The notes under the pieces: model-generated
Database searches by the model: none
The model's input: only the letters and a program-made list of their open reading frames with translations
What the model was told of the DNA's origin: nothing
Translations under genes and position numbers: made by a program
Origin: Cyanobium sp. Cruz-8D1
GTDB lineage: Bacteria; Cyanobacteriota; Cyanobacteriia; PCC-6307; Cyanobiaceae
Length of the DNA stretch: 64,000 nucleotides
Direction of reading: 5' to 3'
Assembly (NCBI RefSeq): GCF_024345975.1
Contig: NZ_JAGQCD010000002.1
Location: 62,001 to 126,000 of the forward strand
Shown here: one piece after another, positions 19,661 through 29,105 of the stretch
Layout of the letters: every line of letters begins with the position of its first letter
How positions within the stretch are numbered: position 1 is the stretch's first letter

Positions 19661-19683
19661 GTCTGTACAGACCCTATGTACAG
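19661..19683 (+). promoter_or_regulatory. Tandem TGTACA operator of the toxin-antitoxin operon
   Basis: A perfect 12-bp palindrome, GTCTGTACAGAC (19661-19672), is followed by a second TGTACA core (19677-19682) within CTATGTACAG. The two hexamers are 13 bp apart start to start and end 10 bp before the antitoxin start codon. TGTACA cores in a long and a short palindrome are the published operator design of E. coli yefM-yoeB. The antitoxin here is of the same Phd/YefM family, so autoregulation by it is a reasonable inference. Confidence 0.7.
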
Positions 19684-19692
19684 CCAACCTGC

Positions 19693-19947
19693 GTGGCCCG
19701 CGTCTCCGTGACCCACCTTCGCCAGAACCTGCCCACTTACCTCAAGCGCGTTCAGGCCGGGGAAGCGATTCAGGTCACCTCCCACGGCCGGGTGATTGCC
19801 CGCATCGAGCCGGAACAGGATCCGGCCGAGGAGGCCCGCCTCTGGCTGGAGGGGCTGGGCGGCAGCGTCACGCTGGGGGATGTTGTCGCATCGATCGCCG
19901 ATGGCGACGCCGATCTCGAAGGCTTGGGTGATGCTGACCATCTGTGA
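19693..19947 (+). CDS. Phd/YefM-family antitoxin
   Basis: An 84-residue antitoxin of a type II toxin-antitoxin pair. The N-terminal half, VSVTHLRQNLPTYLKRVQAG followed by EAIQVTSHGRVIARIEP, is the DNA-binding and dimerising Phd/YefM fold. The acidic C-terminal tail would wrap the toxin. The start is a GTG; no other start precedes the conserved region. It overlaps the PIN toxin by 17 bp. Two TGTACA palindromes just upstream are the likely autoregulatory operator. Confidence 0.86.
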   Translation: MARVSVTHLRQNLPTYLKRVQAGEAIQVTSHGRVIARIEPEQDPAEEARLWLEGLGGSVTLGDVVASIADGDADLEGLGDADHL

Positions 19948-20332
19948 CACCCATGTCCTGCTGTTCTGGGCCCATGCGCCGGCCCGGCTCTCCCGGCGCG
20001 CCCTGGCGGCACTGGAGCAGGGGCGCGCCCAGGGTCAACTGGCCATCGCCGACATCAGCCTCTGGGAGCTGGCCCTGCTGCACGAACGGGGCCGCCTGAG
20101 CCTGCCGGAAGCCGTGCCGCCGGATCTCTACCTGCGCCGCCTGCTTGAAGCCCTGCGGCTGGAGGTGCTGCCGATCACCGCCGAGATCGCCCTGCTCTCC
20201 CGTGGCCCCCAGTTCCGTCATGGTGACCCGGCCGATCGCCTCATCGGTGCCACGGCCCTGCAGGGCCGCCGGCCCCTGATCAGCGCCGATCAAAAGCTCC
20301 GTGCCATTCCAGAGCTGAAAACGATCTGGTGA
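19931..20332 (+). CDS. PIN-domain (VapC-like) toxin
   Basis: A 133-residue PIN nuclease, the probable toxin of the pair. The acidic residues expected at the active site are visible: Asp in CDTHVLLFW near the N-terminus, Glu in SLWELALL (near 47), and Asp residues in HGDPADRLIGATA (near 97-104). PIN toxins cut RNA, often tRNA or rRNA; the target here is unknown. The ATG at 19931 lies inside the end of the antitoxin gene, and a GTG is one codon upstream. Its stop overlaps the start of the following GNAT gene by 4 bp. Confidence 0.87.
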   Translation: MLTICDTHVLLFWAHAPARLSRRALAALEQGRAQGQLAIADISLWELALLHERGRLSLPEAVPPDLYLRRLLEALRLEVLPITAEIALLSRGPQFRHGDPADRLIGATALQGRRPLISADQKLRAIPELKTIW

Positions 20333-21234
20333 GCACCCCCGACCGGAGCTGCCCCTCCCCGCTCACGATCCGCCCCCTGCACAGCGCCGACATCGCCACC
20401 ATCACCGCCTGGGCCCGGCGGGAGGGTTTTGCGCCGGGCGTGGGCGATGTGGCCATCTACCGCCAGACCGATCGCCAGGGCCTCTGGGTGGGCTGGCTTG
20501 GCGATGAGCCGGTGGGGTGCATCGCCGGGGTCCGGTACAACGCGTCCTACGGCTTCATCGGCCTGTTCCTGGTGGTGCCCGCCGAACGCGGCAAGGGCTA
20601 TGGGCTGCAGCTGTGGCGCCAGGCGCTGGCCCATCTGGCCGACGTGCCCTGCATCGGCCTGGAGGCCGCCACCGACCGGATCGACGACTACGCCGGCTGG
20701 GGCTTCGCGCCCGCCTCCGCCACCACCCGCTGGCAGCGGCTCGGCGCCGGCGACGCCTTGGTCCCCTCGCCCGCAGCGCCGGAGCCCCCCTGGTGCCTGC
20801 TGGAGGGCAGCGCCATCCCGGCGGCCGCCGTGCAGCGCTTCGATGCCCAGCGGGAGCCCTCGCCCCGCCCCCACTTCCTGCGCCAGTGGCTGCAGCATCC
20901 CGCCGGCCAGGTGCTGGCCCTGGTGGATCGGCAGGGCGCCTGCCACGGTTTCGGCCGCGTCCGTCCCTGCCTGCTGCCCGAGGGCGACGGCTGGCGCCTT
21001 GGCCCCCTGCTGGCGGATAGCCCCGCCGCCGCCGTGGCCCTGCTGGAGGGCCTGCTGCAGCGCCATCCCGGCACGGTGCTGATCGATGCCCCCGGCGCCA
21101 ATGCCGCCGCCGCCCCGCTGCTGGAGTCGCTGGGCTTCAGGCCTGTCTCCCGCACCCTGCGCATGTACCGAGGCGTCCCGCCGGCGGTGTCGCTGGCCGA
21201 TGTCTACGGCCTGGCCTGCCTGGAGCTCGGCTGA
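20329..21234 (+). CDS. GNAT N-acetyltransferase with C-terminal second domain
   Basis: A 301-residue protein. Residues 10-130 form a GNAT domain with the acetyl-CoA loop VVPAERGKGYGLQLW (about 83-97). Residues 145-290 look like the second, YitH-type domain (FLRQWLQHPAGQVLALVD and SLGFRPVSRTLRMYRG). The GTG start overlaps the toxin stop (GTGA), so it is translationally coupled to the antitoxin-toxin pair and probably shares its promoter. Substrate unknown. It may be a passenger gene or a functional third member of the module. Confidence 0.83.
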   Translation: MSTPDRSCPSPLTIRPLHSADIATITAWARREGFAPGVGDVAIYRQTDRQGLWVGWLGDEPVGCIAGVRYNASYGFIGLFLVVPAERGKGYGLQLWRQALAHLADVPCIGLEAATDRIDDYAGWGFAPASATTRWQRLGAGDALVPSPAAPEPPWCLLEGSAIPAAAVQRFDAQREPSPRPHFLRQWLQHPAGQVLALVDRQGACHGFGRVRPCLLPEGDGWRLGPLLADSPAAAVALLEGLLQRHPGTVLIDAPGANAAAAPLLESLGFRPVSRTLRMYRGVPPAVSLADVYGLACLELG

Positions 21235-21323
21235 GCCTGGGCGCGCCGGCAACCCCCACCGCAGCAGAGGGTCCCCTACCTTCCATCCAAGGACGCCCCA
21301 CCCCGGGGTCCACGCCAGCCGTG

Positions 21324-22088
21324 ATGACGCGCTCGATCCTTCCCGTCCCCGGCCTGGTGCTGCTGGCGCTGGCCCTGGCGGCACCGCTCACGGCCGGGCG
21401 CGTCGGGGCCACCCCGATTCCCCTGATGGAGCCGGCCGGCATGGAGCTGCTGGTGGGTAGCGGGGCGCGGGCCGATTACGGCCCCCTGGCCGAGCAGTTC
21501 CTGACCCAGGCCAACCTCGCCTATTGCGGTGTGGCCAGTGCCGCCATGGTGCTCAACAGCCTCGGCGTGCCCGCCCCAGCCGTGCCGGGCTACGGCCGTT
21601 ACCGCTTCTGGACCCAGGAGAACGTCTTCGACGTGCCGGCCGGCAGCACGGTGGTGAGCGCCGATGTGGTGCGGCGCCAGGGCATGATCCTGGCCGAACT
21701 GGCCGCCCTGATCGCCAGCCACGGGGTGACGGCCAAAGCGATCCACGGCGACCAGCTCAGCCTGGAGCAGTTCCGCGCCCTGCTGCGCACCAACCTCAGC
21801 CAACCGGGCGATCGCCTGCTGGCCAACTACTTCCGCCCCGCCCTGGGCCAGGCCGGCGGCGGCCACATCGCCCCTCTGGCCGCCTTCCACGCCCCCAGCG
21901 ATCGGGTGCTGATCCTCGATGTGGCCCGCTACCGCTACCCCTCGGTGTGGGTCCCCGTGGCCGACCTCTGGACGGCGATCCGCACCACCGACTCCACCTC
22001 GGGCCGCAGCCGCGGCCTGGTCACGATCCGGCGGCTGCCTGGGGCGACACCGCCGCCAGGAAGCGTTCCGCCACCCGGTCCCAGCTGA
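21324..22088 (+). CDS. Phytochelatin-synthase-like cysteine protease, secreted
   Basis: A 254-residue bacterial phytochelatin synthase domain protein. The catalytic triad residues expected for the family are seen: Cys in NLAYCGVASAAMVLNSLG, His in GGGHIAPLAAF, and Asp in VLILDVARYRYP. Bacterial members usually hydrolyse glutathione to gamma-Glu-Cys and make little or no phytochelatin; in plants the family detoxifies cadmium. An N-terminal hydrophobic segment (LVLLALALAAPLTAG) suggests export. A GTG directly precedes the ATG used. The last 68 bp overlap the 3' end of the convergent glycosyltransferase gene. Confidence 0.88.
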   Translation: MTRSILPVPGLVLLALALAAPLTAGRVGATPIPLMEPAGMELLVGSGARADYGPLAEQFLTQANLAYCGVASAAMVLNSLGVPAPAVPGYGRYRFWTQENVFDVPAGSTVVSADVVRRQGMILAELAALIASHGVTAKAIHGDQLSLEQFRALLRTNLSQPGDRLLANYFRPALGQAGGGHIAPLAAFHAPSDRVLILDVARYRYPSVWVPVADLWTAIRTTDSTSGRSRGLVTIRRLPGATPPPGSVPPPGPS

Positions 22089-23127
22089 ACGGCTCCACGT
22101 GCTCGCGGCCATAGGCGCGGCAGCGGGCCTGCAACGCCTCATCGGTGAGCAACTTCACAAGGGCCTCGGCCAGCGCCGCCGGATCCCGCGGCGGCACCAG
22201 CAGCCCGGCCCGGCCCTGGGGCACCACCTCCGGAATCGCCGTGGCCGTGGTGCTCACCACCGGCAGCCCACTGGCCATCGCCTCAAGAAACACGATCCCG
22301 AAGCCCTCCTGAATCGACGGCAGGCAGAACACGGCGCTGCGCCGGTACCACTCGCGTACGGCGCCGTCGTCGGGAAGCGCCCCCAGCAGCTGCACCACCG
22401 AAGCCAGCCCCAGCCGCTGCGCCAGCTCCACCAGCGCCCCGTGCTCCGGCCCATCGCCGATCACGACCAGCCGGGCACTCGGCAGCCGTGCGTGCACACT
22501 CTGGAAGGCCGTGATCAGATCCCCCACCCGCTTGCGTGGGTACTGGCGCGCCACGCACAGCACCGTGTGGGGCTCGCGGGCCCCGTCCAGGGCGGCCAGG
22601 GCAGCAACGTTCGCGCCCGCCGGGTTCCAGAGTCCGGTGTCGATGCCCTCCGGCACCAGCCTCAGCCGGTCGGCCGGCACGCCGTAATGGGCTTCGATGC
22701 GCTCACAGCAGTAGCGGCTGGTGGAAAGCACCCGCGGCGCCCGGCGGGCGTTGAGGCGCTCCAGCTGCGACAGGCCCCACAGCATCAGCCGCGGCCAGCC
22801 GCTTTCGCAGCGCGACTCCTCCGCCAGCACCCCCTTGATGCAGCACACATAGGGCACCGAGCAGCGGTGCGCCACCCGGAAGCCGTCGATGTCGAAGCCC
22901 ACCAGCAGGTCGTAGCGGCCCTGGGCGGCGGCCAGGCGCCGGGGCAGGGTGAGGTTGAACCAGAGGCGACGCAGCAGCAGGTGGCGGGGCCAGGCACCCT
23001 GGGGCACCAGCCGCTCCACTTGGTGGCCCCGGGCCGCCAAGGCGGCCGCCAGCCCACCGATGGCGGCCGCCGTGCCGCTGCCCTCGGCCACGTCCTGCAG
23101 CCAGGAATCAAGAAAAGCGATGCGCAT
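22021..23127 (-). CDS. GT4-family glycosyltransferase
   Basis: A 368-residue retaining glycosyltransferase of the GT-B fold, family 4. It has the C-terminal nucleotide-sugar motif PSIQEGFGIVFLEAMASGLP with the E-x7-E pattern, and REPHTVLCVARQYPRKRVGD at the start of the second domain. The acceptor is probably a cell-surface or lipid-linked glycan, but nothing nearby defines it. The ATG encodes MRIAFLDSW; open frame further upstream overlaps nothing conserved. It lies 16 bp downstream of purF and overlaps the phytochelatin-synthase-like gene by 68 bp. Confidence 0.87.
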   Translation of the reverse strand: MRIAFLDSWLQDVAEGSGTAAAIGGLAAALAARGHQVERLVPQGAWPRHLLLRRLWFNLTLPRRLAAAQGRYDLLVGFDIDGFRVAHRCSVPYVCCIKGVLAEESRCESGWPRLMLWGLSQLERLNARRAPRVLSTSRYCCERIEAHYGVPADRLRLVPEGIDTGLWNPAGANVAALAALDGAREPHTVLCVARQYPRKRVGDLITAFQSVHARLPSARLVVIGDGPEHGALVELAQRLGLASVVQLLGALPDDGAVREWYRRSAVFCLPSIQEGFGIVFLEAMASGLPVVSTTATAIPEVVPQGRAGLLVPPRDPAALAEALVKLLTDEALQARCRAYGREHVEPFSWDRVAERFLAAVSPQAAAGS

Positions 23128-23143
23128 GGCGGACCCGCCGGGC

Positions 23144-24652
23144 CTACACCCGCGCCGCCAGGCCGGTGGGCTCAAGCATCAGCTTGCTGTTGCGCACCTC
23201 CTCATCCATCTCGATCGGGTAATTGCCGTCGAAGCAGGCGGTGCAGAAATGGCTGGAGTTGGCCTGGGCCGCCTCCACCATGCCCTCCTTGCTCAGGTAG
23301 CTGAGCGAATCGACGCCCAGGTGCCGCTCGATCTCCTCCAGCGTCAGCCGGGCGGCGATCAGGTGGTCCTGGGTGTCGGTGTCGATGCCGTAGAAGCAGG
23401 GGTGGGTGACGGGGGGCGAGCTGATCCGCATGTGCACCTCGGTGGCACCGGCATCCCGCAAAGCCGCCACCAGCTTGCGGCTGGTGGTGCCGCGCACGAT
23501 CGAGTCGTCGATCACCACCACCCGCTTGCCGCAGAGCACATCCGGCAGGGGGTTGAGCTTCACGCGGATGCCCGCCTCCCGCATCGCCTGGGTGGGCTGG
23601 ATGAAGGTGCGGCCCACGTAGCGGTTCTTGATCAGGCCATCGGCGAAGGGGATGCCGCTGGTGTGCGAGTAGCCGATCGCCGCCGGGATGCCCGAATCGG
23701 GCACACCGATCACGATGTCGGCCGCCACCGGATTCTCCCGGGCCAGCACCTCGCCGATCCGCACCCGGTAGCTGTAGAGCGATTCGCCGAAGAAGCGGCT
23801 GTCGGGCCGGGCGAAATAGATCATCTCGAAGACGCACAGCTTGCTGGGCTCCTCGCACCAGCGCTGCCGCTCGGGGATCGGATCGGCCTGGCGGAAGTGG
23901 ATCAGCTCGCCGGGCTGGACATCGTCGACGAAGCGGGCGCCGACGATGTCGAGGCCGCAGCTCTCACTGCTGGCCACCCACTGGCCCTGCTCCGGTTCGC
24001 CCAGCATGCCGAACACCAGCGGCCGGATGCCGTGGCCATCGCGCAGGGCGAACAGGCCGTCGGGGGTGCCGATCACCAGGCTGAAGGCGCCGCGGCAGCG
24101 GGCCGCCGCCGCCCGGATCGCCGCATTCCAGCCCAGGCCGGAGCCCACCGCCTCCTGCAGGGCGAAGGCGATCAGCTCCGAGTCGGTGGTGGAGGTGAAC
24201 TCCCCCGCCAGGTGATCGAGGGAGGTCCGCAGCTCCGAGGCGTTGACCAGATTGCCGTTGTGGGCCAGGGCGAAGGGGCCCAGGCGCGTCATCAGCACCA
24301 CCGGCTGGGCGTTGCAGACCTTGCTGCTGCCGGTGGTGGAATAGCGGTTGTGGCCCACCGCCAGCTGGCCCGGCATCCGCTCCAGCACCGCCTGGTCGAA
24401 CACCTGGCTGACCAGGCCCATGTCCTTGTGCAGCCGCACTTTCACATCATCGAAGACGGCGATGCCCGCCGACTCCTGGCCCCGGTGCTGCAGGGCGTAG
24501 AGCCCGAAGTAGGTGAGATTGGCCACCGCCTGACCCGGCGCCAGCACGGCGAACACGCCGCAGGCCTCTTCCGGCTTGTCGGGGCGATCGCTCTCGGTGA
24601 TTCCCGTGGGCTGCGCATCGTGTTGATCGGCGCAGGGCACGGGGTATCTCAC
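23144..24652 (-). CDS. purF: Amidophosphoribosyltransferase PurF
   Basis: PurF makes phosphoribosylamine from PRPP and glutamine, the first committed step of purine synthesis. The glutaminase nucleophile is Cys31 in [13 protein letters not shown], exposed after removal of a propeptide as in the B. subtilis type. Cysteines in [12 protein letters not shown] fit the 4Fe-4S cluster of that type, and [14 protein letters not shown] is the PRPP loop. I prefer the GTG at 24652 because it overlaps the purL stop (GTGA); an ATG at 24679 is an alternative. It follows purL in one operon. Confidence 0.95.
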   Translation of the reverse strand: MRYPVPCADQHDAQPTGITESDRPDKPEEACGVFAVLAPGQAVANLTYFGLYALQHRGQESAGIAVFDDVKVRLHKDMGLVSQVFDQAVLERMPGQLAVGHNRYSTTGSSKVCNAQPVVLMTRLGPFALAHNGNLVNASELRTSLDHLAGEFTSTTDSELIAFALQEAVGSGLGWNAAIRAAAARCRGAFSLVIGTPDGLFALRDGHGIRPLVFGMLGEPEQGQWVASSESCGLDIVGARFVDDVQPGELIHFRQADPIPERQRWCEEPSKLCVFEMIYFARPDSRFFGESLYSYRVRIGEVLARENPVAADIVIGVPDSGIPAAIGYSHTSGIPFADGLIKNRYVGRTFIQPTQAMREAGIRVKLNPLPDVLCGKRVVVIDDSIVRGTTSRKLVAALRDAGATEVHMRISSPPVTHPCFYGIDTDTQDHLIAARLTLEEIERHLGVDSLSYLSKEGMVEAAQANSSHFCTACFDGNYPIEMDEEVRNSKLMLEPTGLAARV

Positions 24653-27039
24653 TCTGGAGGAAAGTTCATCTTCGCCCATGACCTGTCGGGTGGGGGCCCG
24701 GCTTTCCGCAACCGGCCGGGGATCGCCTGCTCGTAGGTGTCGCGCAGCTGCTCCACCGCCAGCTCCAGCAGCGGCTGGCCGCCCCGGGCCAGGCCCAGGC
24801 GCTGGGCCGCCGTCACCGTGCCCAGGCACTGGGCCGGCACGGCCGCACCAGCCAGGGCCGCGCCCCAGGCCGCCTCCTGCTCTGGGGCCACGCTCACCAG
24901 CAGCCGTGCCCCGCCCTCGGCGAACAGCAGCCGGTCGGGGCGAGCGTCGCCGGCGGGCAGCTGCAGATCAGCCCCCAGGCCAGAGGCGATGCAGGCCTCC
25001 GCCGCCGCCACCGCCAGACCGCCATCGGAAAGGTCGTGGGCGGAGCGCACCAGACCGGCCGCAATGGCCTGGCGCAGGAAGCCCTGCACCCGCCCCTCCA
25101 GGGCCAGATCCACCAGGGGCGGGCGGCCCGTGAGCTGCCCGTGCACCACCTCCAGGTAGCTGCTGCCCCCCAGCCCCAGGCTTCCGTCGCCGCTTTCGTC
25201 GAGCGGCACCCCCAGCAGCCAGATGGCATCACCGGCCTGGCGCCAGGCCAGCCCCGTCACATGGGCCAGGTCGTGCACCAGCCCCACCATGCCCACCACC
25301 GGGGTGGGGTGGATCGGCTGCATGCGGCCATCCGGCAGGCGGGTCTCGTTGTACAGCGAGACGTTGCCGCCGGTGACCGGCGTGGCCAGGGCGCTGCAGG
25401 CCTCCGACAGGCCCCGGCAGGCCATCGCCAGCTGCCAGTAGCCGGTGGCGGTGTCCGGGGAAGGAAAGTTGAGGTTGTCGGTGACCGCCAGGGGCTCGGC
25501 GCCGGTGCAAGAGAGGTTGCGGGCCGCTTCCGCCACCGCCGCCATCGCGCCCCGCTCCGGATCGAGCGCCACCCAGCGGTTGGGGCAGTCGACCACCGCC
25601 GCCACGCCGCGCGTCGACGCCGCCATCGCCCCTGGCCCCTGCTGGGGCCGCAGCCGGATCACGGCCGCATCGGCACCGCCGGGCAGCACCACGGTGTTGG
25701 CCTGCACCTGGTGGTCGTACTGGCGGTACACCCAGCGCTTGCTGGCAATGCTGGGGTCATCCAGCAGGCGCAGCAGCACCTCACCCCAGCCCAGCACGCC
25801 TTCGGCCAGGGAAAGGCCGCCGGTATCCGCCGCCGGCAGCTCGGCTTCGCTCCAGGTCCAGTGGGCCTGGAGCGAAGCCGGGGGTTCGGCCAGCAGCTCG
25901 TGGTGGTTGATCGGCGTGTCATCCGCCAGGGCACTGGCGGGCACCTCGGCCGCCACGTCGCCGTGCTGCAGCACCCGCACCACGTTCTCCTGCAGCACCC
26001 GGCCCACCACCGCCGCCTGCAGACCCCAGCGGCGGAAGCGGGCCATCAGGGGCTCCTCCCGCCCGGCGGCCACCACGAACAGCATCCGCTCCTGGGATTC
26101 GCTCAGCAGGAATTCGTAGGCGCTCATGCCGCTCTCCCGCGCCGGCACCCGGTCGAGGTCGAGCTCGATGCCCAGCCCACCCTTGGCCGCCATCTCCGAG
26201 CAGCTGCAGGTGAGGCCGGCGGCGCCCATGTCCTGGGCCGCCACCACATCGCCGCTCTGGAAGGCCTCCAGGCAGGCCTCGATCAGCCCCTTCTCCAGAA
26301 AGGGATCGCCCACCTGCACGGCGGGCCGGTCGTCGAGGGAGGCTTCGGTGAGCTCGGCACTGGCGAAGCTGGCCCCGCCCATGCCGTCGCGGCCGGTGGT
26401 GCTGCCCACGTACACCACCGGATTGCCCACGCCCACCGCCCCGGAGCAGACGATGTCGTCGGTCTCCATCAGGCCCAGGGCCATGGCGTTGACCAGGGGG
26501 TTACCGCCATAGCTGGGGTCGAACGCCACCTCCCCGCCCACGGTGGGCACGCCGACGCAGTTGCCGTAGTGGGCGATGCCGGCCACCACCCCCTCCATCA
26601 ACCCCACGTTGCGTTCGTCCTCCAGCGGCCCGAAGCGCAGGGCGTTGAGCAGGGCGATCGGGCGCGCCCCCATGGTGAAGATGTCCCGCAGGATGCCCCC
26701 CACCCCGGTGGCCGCCCCCTGGAAGGGCTCGACCGCCGAGGGGTGGTTGTGGCTCTCGATCTTGAAGGCCAGCCGCTGCCCCTCACCCAGGTCCACCACC
26801 CCGGCATTCTCGCCCGGCCCCACCAGGATGCGGGGGCCCGTGGTGGGGAACTGGCCCAGCAGGGGGCGGGAGTTGCGGTAGCAGCAGTGCTCCGACCACA
26901 TCACCCCGAACATGCCCAGCTCGGCCCGGTTGGGGGGCCGGCCGAGGCGACGCACGATCTCGTCGTAATCGCCCTGGCTCAGGCCCTCCTTGCGCAGGGC
27001 CTCGGGCACCGAGAAGGACGGAGTCGAGGTAGGAACCAC
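24649..27039 (-). CDS. purL: Phosphoribosylformylglycinamidine synthase PurL
   Basis: This is the ATP-dependent synthase subunit of FGAM synthase, a fourth-step purine enzyme. It is the small PurL type (796 residues) that needs separate PurQ and PurS, neither of which is in the window. Recognisable regions are [48 protein letters not shown] and [13 protein letters not shown]. The GTG at 27039 was chosen because homology starts close after it; open frame upstream runs into the next gene. It overlaps purF by 4 bp. Confidence 0.95.
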   Translation of the reverse strand: MVPTSTPSFSVPEALRKEGLSQGDYDEIVRRLGRPPNRAELGMFGVMWSEHCCYRNSRPLLGQFPTTGPRILVGPGENAGVVDLGEGQRLAFKIESHNHPSAVEPFQGAATGVGGILRDIFTMGARPIALLNALRFGPLEDERNVGLMEGVVAGIAHYGNCVGVPTVGGEVAFDPSYGGNPLVNAMALGLMETDDIVCSGAVGVGNPVVYVGSTTGRDGMGGASFASAELTEASLDDRPAVQVGDPFLEKGLIEACLEAFQSGDVVAAQDMGAAGLTCSCSEMAAKGGLGIELDLDRVPARESGMSAYEFLLSESQERMLFVVAAGREEPLMARFRRWGLQAAVVGRVLQENVVRVLQHGDVAAEVPASALADDTPINHHELLAEPPASLQAHWTWSEAELPAADTGGLSLAEGVLGWGEVLLRLLDDPSIASKRWVYRQYDHQVQANTVVLPGGADAAVIRLRPQQGPGAMAASTRGVAAVVDCPNRWVALDPERGAMAAVAEAARNLSCTGAEPLAVTDNLNFPSPDTATGYWQLAMACRGLSEACSALATPVTGGNVSLYNETRLPDGRMQPIHPTPVVGMVGLVHDLAHVTGLAWRQAGDAIWLLGVPLDESGDGSLGLGGSSYLEVVHGQLTGRPPLVDLALEGRVQGFLRQAIAAGLVRSAHDLSDGGLAVAAAEACIASGLGADLQLPAGDARPDRLLFAEGGARLLVSVAPEQEAAWGAALAGAAVPAQCLGTVTAAQRLGLARGGQPLLELAVEQLRDTYEQAIPGRLRKAGPPPDRSWAKMNFPPE

Positions 27040-27067
27040 CGGAGGGCGCGGCAACGGCCCTCCAGTA

Positions 27068-27928
27068 TCAGATCCAGGGGTCGTCGGCTTCACGGGGCTC
27101 CCGGCCCCGGTAGCGATCGCGGCGGGGCGCCGGCTCCTCCAGTGGCGGTTGCCGGGTCGGTTCCGGTGGCTCTTCAGGTTGCTCCTCCTCGGGCCAGTCC
27201 TCGAGCGGGTCGGACTCGTCGCGGTCGCTGGTGTAGCGCTCGTCCGGATAGGGATCGTTCGGATAGCGATCGCGGGGGTCCCGCTCGGGCCAGGGGATCT
27301 CCTCGCGCAAGGCCTCCGGCCAGGGGGGCTCCTCCAGCCAGCCCTCCAGCCGCTCCTCGACGCGGCCGCCCACCTGCTGGACCTGTTCCTTCCAGCGCTG
27401 GGAACGGCGCAGCAGCTTCTGGCGCACGCTGGCCCGGGCCACCGGCAGATCATCCAGCCCCCGCAGGGCGGTGAACACACGGCCTGGCTGCTGGTCGACG
27501 ATCCGGTCGGGGCTCAGGCGCCAGCGACTGGAGCCAGGCAAGCGCGGATCGCTGCGTGACACCAGATAGTGCAGGATGCGACCGCTGCGCAGCTCCACGG
27601 CAGCATCGGCCACCAGCCCCAGGGGCACGTCATCAGCGCCGGTGAGGGCGGCATCCATCAGGGTCGGCAGCCGTTCGAGGGTGGCTGCATCCGTTTCCGC
27701 CGGCTCCCCCTTCACGAACACCTCCTGCTCCCCCAGCCCCCGCAGCTGGTCGAGCCGCCAGACCAGCCGCTTCTGGGCGAAGGCCGAGGGCCGGCTGGCC
27801 CAGCCCAGCAGCCGATGCACCGGTGGATGCATCCAGGCCAGCACCCCCGCGCCGCGCTCAAGGCCCTGATCACAACGCACCTGCCGACGCAGCAGATCGC
27901 TCAGCAGCAGCTGCTCGGGAAGACTCAC
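27068..27928 (-). CDS. PRC-barrel-like cyanobacterial protein
   Basis: A 286-residue protein with a structured N-terminal part (about 1-185), containing two PRC-barrel-like stretches ([13 protein letters not shown] and [24 protein letters not shown]), and a disordered, acidic, proline- and arginine-rich tail with repeats such as DPYPDERY. Function is unknown. It sits between dnaN and purL, the position of a conserved hypothetical gene in Prochlorococcus and marine Synechococcus as I recall. The ATG at 27928 is 4 bp from the dnaN stop, so it is in an operon with dnaN. Confidence 0.72.
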   Translation of the reverse strand: MSLPEQLLLSDLLRRQVRCDQGLERGAGVLAWMHPPVHRLLGWASRPSAFAQKRLVWRLDQLRGLGEQEVFVKGEPAETDAATLERLPTLMDAALTGADDVPLGLVADAAVELRSGRILHYLVSRSDPRLPGSSRWRLSPDRIVDQQPGRVFTALRGLDDLPVARASVRQKLLRRSQRWKEQVQQVGGRVEERLEGWLEEPPWPEALREEIPWPERDPRDRYPNDPYPDERYTSDRDESDPLEDWPEEEQPEEPPEPTRQPPLEEPAPRRDRYRGREPREADDPWI

Positions 27929-27932
27929 GCGC

Positions 27933-29105
27933 TCAGCTGGTGCGGATCTGGACCGGCATCACCAGATAGGTGAAGGCCTCGTCGGCCCCCACCGGCGCCA
28001 GCACGGCCGGGGTGGTGGCGGCATTGCACTGCAGCACCACCTGGTCGGAGGCCATGGCCTTGAGGCCATCGAGCAGGTAGCGGACGTTGAAGGCGATCTC
28101 GATCGCCTCTCCCTCGATCGTGGCCGCCAGCGATTCGGAGCCGCTGCCCACGTCCTGGGCGTCGGCCCTGATCGTGGCCGTGCCGGCGGCGGGGTCGGCG
28201 CTGATCTTGACCACGTTGTTGTGCTGGTCGGCCAGAACGGCCACCCGCTCCAGGGCGGCGATGAAGGCGCGACGGTCGAGCACCAGGCGGCGCTGAAACG
28301 ACGGGGGAATCAGCTGGCGGTAGTTGGGGTAGGTGCCATCGAGGCTGCGGCTGGTGAGCACCTGATCGGCGGAGAGCACCACCACCTGGCCCCGTTCGCA
28401 GAACAGGCTGAGGGGCTCCTGGGAGCTGCGGCCGGACAGGATCCGCTCCAGCTCCCGCAGCGACCGGGCCGGCACCGTGACAGCAAAATCGGCCCCCTCA
28501 GCGTCGGCGGCCTCCGGATTGGGACTGGCGGCAGCTTCGACCGCATGGGAGAGGCGTTGCACAGCCAGGCGGTGGCCATCGGTGGCGGCGCATTCCAGGC
28601 CTTCCCCATCCAGGCGCAGGTGCACGCCGGTCAGCAACTGCTTGTTCTCATCGGGGCTGCTGGCGAACAGGGTGGCCCGCAGGCCCTTCACAAGAGCCTC
28701 GGCATGGAAGCGGATCGGGGTGCCGCTCTGGGCCAGGGGCAGGTCGGGGTAGTCGTCGGCGGGCATGCCCCGCATCCGGTAGCTGCCCGAGAGGTTGGTG
28801 AGCTCCAGCTGCTCCTCGCCTTCCGGGCAGCTGAGGCTGATGGGGCTGTCGGTGGAGAGCCGGGCCACGATCTCGCCGAACATCTTCGCCGGCAGGGTGA
28901 TGGCGCCGCTGGTCTCGACGGCGGCGGGAAGGCTCGTCTGGATGCCGAGGCTGAGGTCGAAGCCGGTGAGGCTGAGGCGGCCTGTGCCCGCATCGGCGGT
29001 GAGCAGCACGTTGGCCAGAACCGGATGGGTGGGCCGCGTCGCCACGGCCCGGCTGACCAGCTGCAGGCTGGCGTTGAGTTCAGCCTGGGAGCAGACCAGC
29101 TTCAT
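27933..29105 (-). CDS. dnaN: DNA polymerase III beta sliding clamp
   Basis: DnaN is the ring-shaped processivity clamp of the replicative polymerase. At 390 residues it has the family length with three clamp domains: the start MKLVCSQAELNASLQLVSRAV, the middle FASSPDENKQLLTGVHLRLDG, and the end TYLVMPVQIRTS, which matches the conserved YxVMPMR/QI ending. In cyanobacteria dnaN flanks the replication origin. It is the first gene of the minus-strand cluster dnaN, PRC-like, purL, purF, and is followed upstream by the possible oriC region and an IS5-family element. Confidence 0.97.
   Translation of the reverse strand: MKLVCSQAELNASLQLVSRAVATRPTHPVLANVLLTADAGTGRLSLTGFDLSLGIQTSLPAAVETSGAITLPAKMFGEIVARLSTDSPISLSCPEGEEQLELTNLSGSYRMRGMPADDYPDLPLAQSGTPIRFHAEALVKGLRATLFASSPDENKQLLTGVHLRLDGEGLECAATDGHRLAVQRLSHAVEAAASPNPEAADAEGADFAVTVPARSLRELERILSGRSSQEPLSLFCERGQVVVLSADQVLTSRSLDGTYPNYRQLIPPSFQRRLVLDRRAFIAALERVAVLADQHNNVVKISADPAAGTATIRADAQDVGSGSESLAATIEGEAIEIAFNVRYLLDGLKAMASDQVVLQCNAATTPAVLAPVGADEAFTYLVMPVQIRTS

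Noticed and set aside
19366-19950. Short minus-strand frames opposite the antitoxin and in the spacer before it.
   Set aside because: The antitoxin on the plus strand is recognisable and has an operator; the minus-strand frames have no family or start context.
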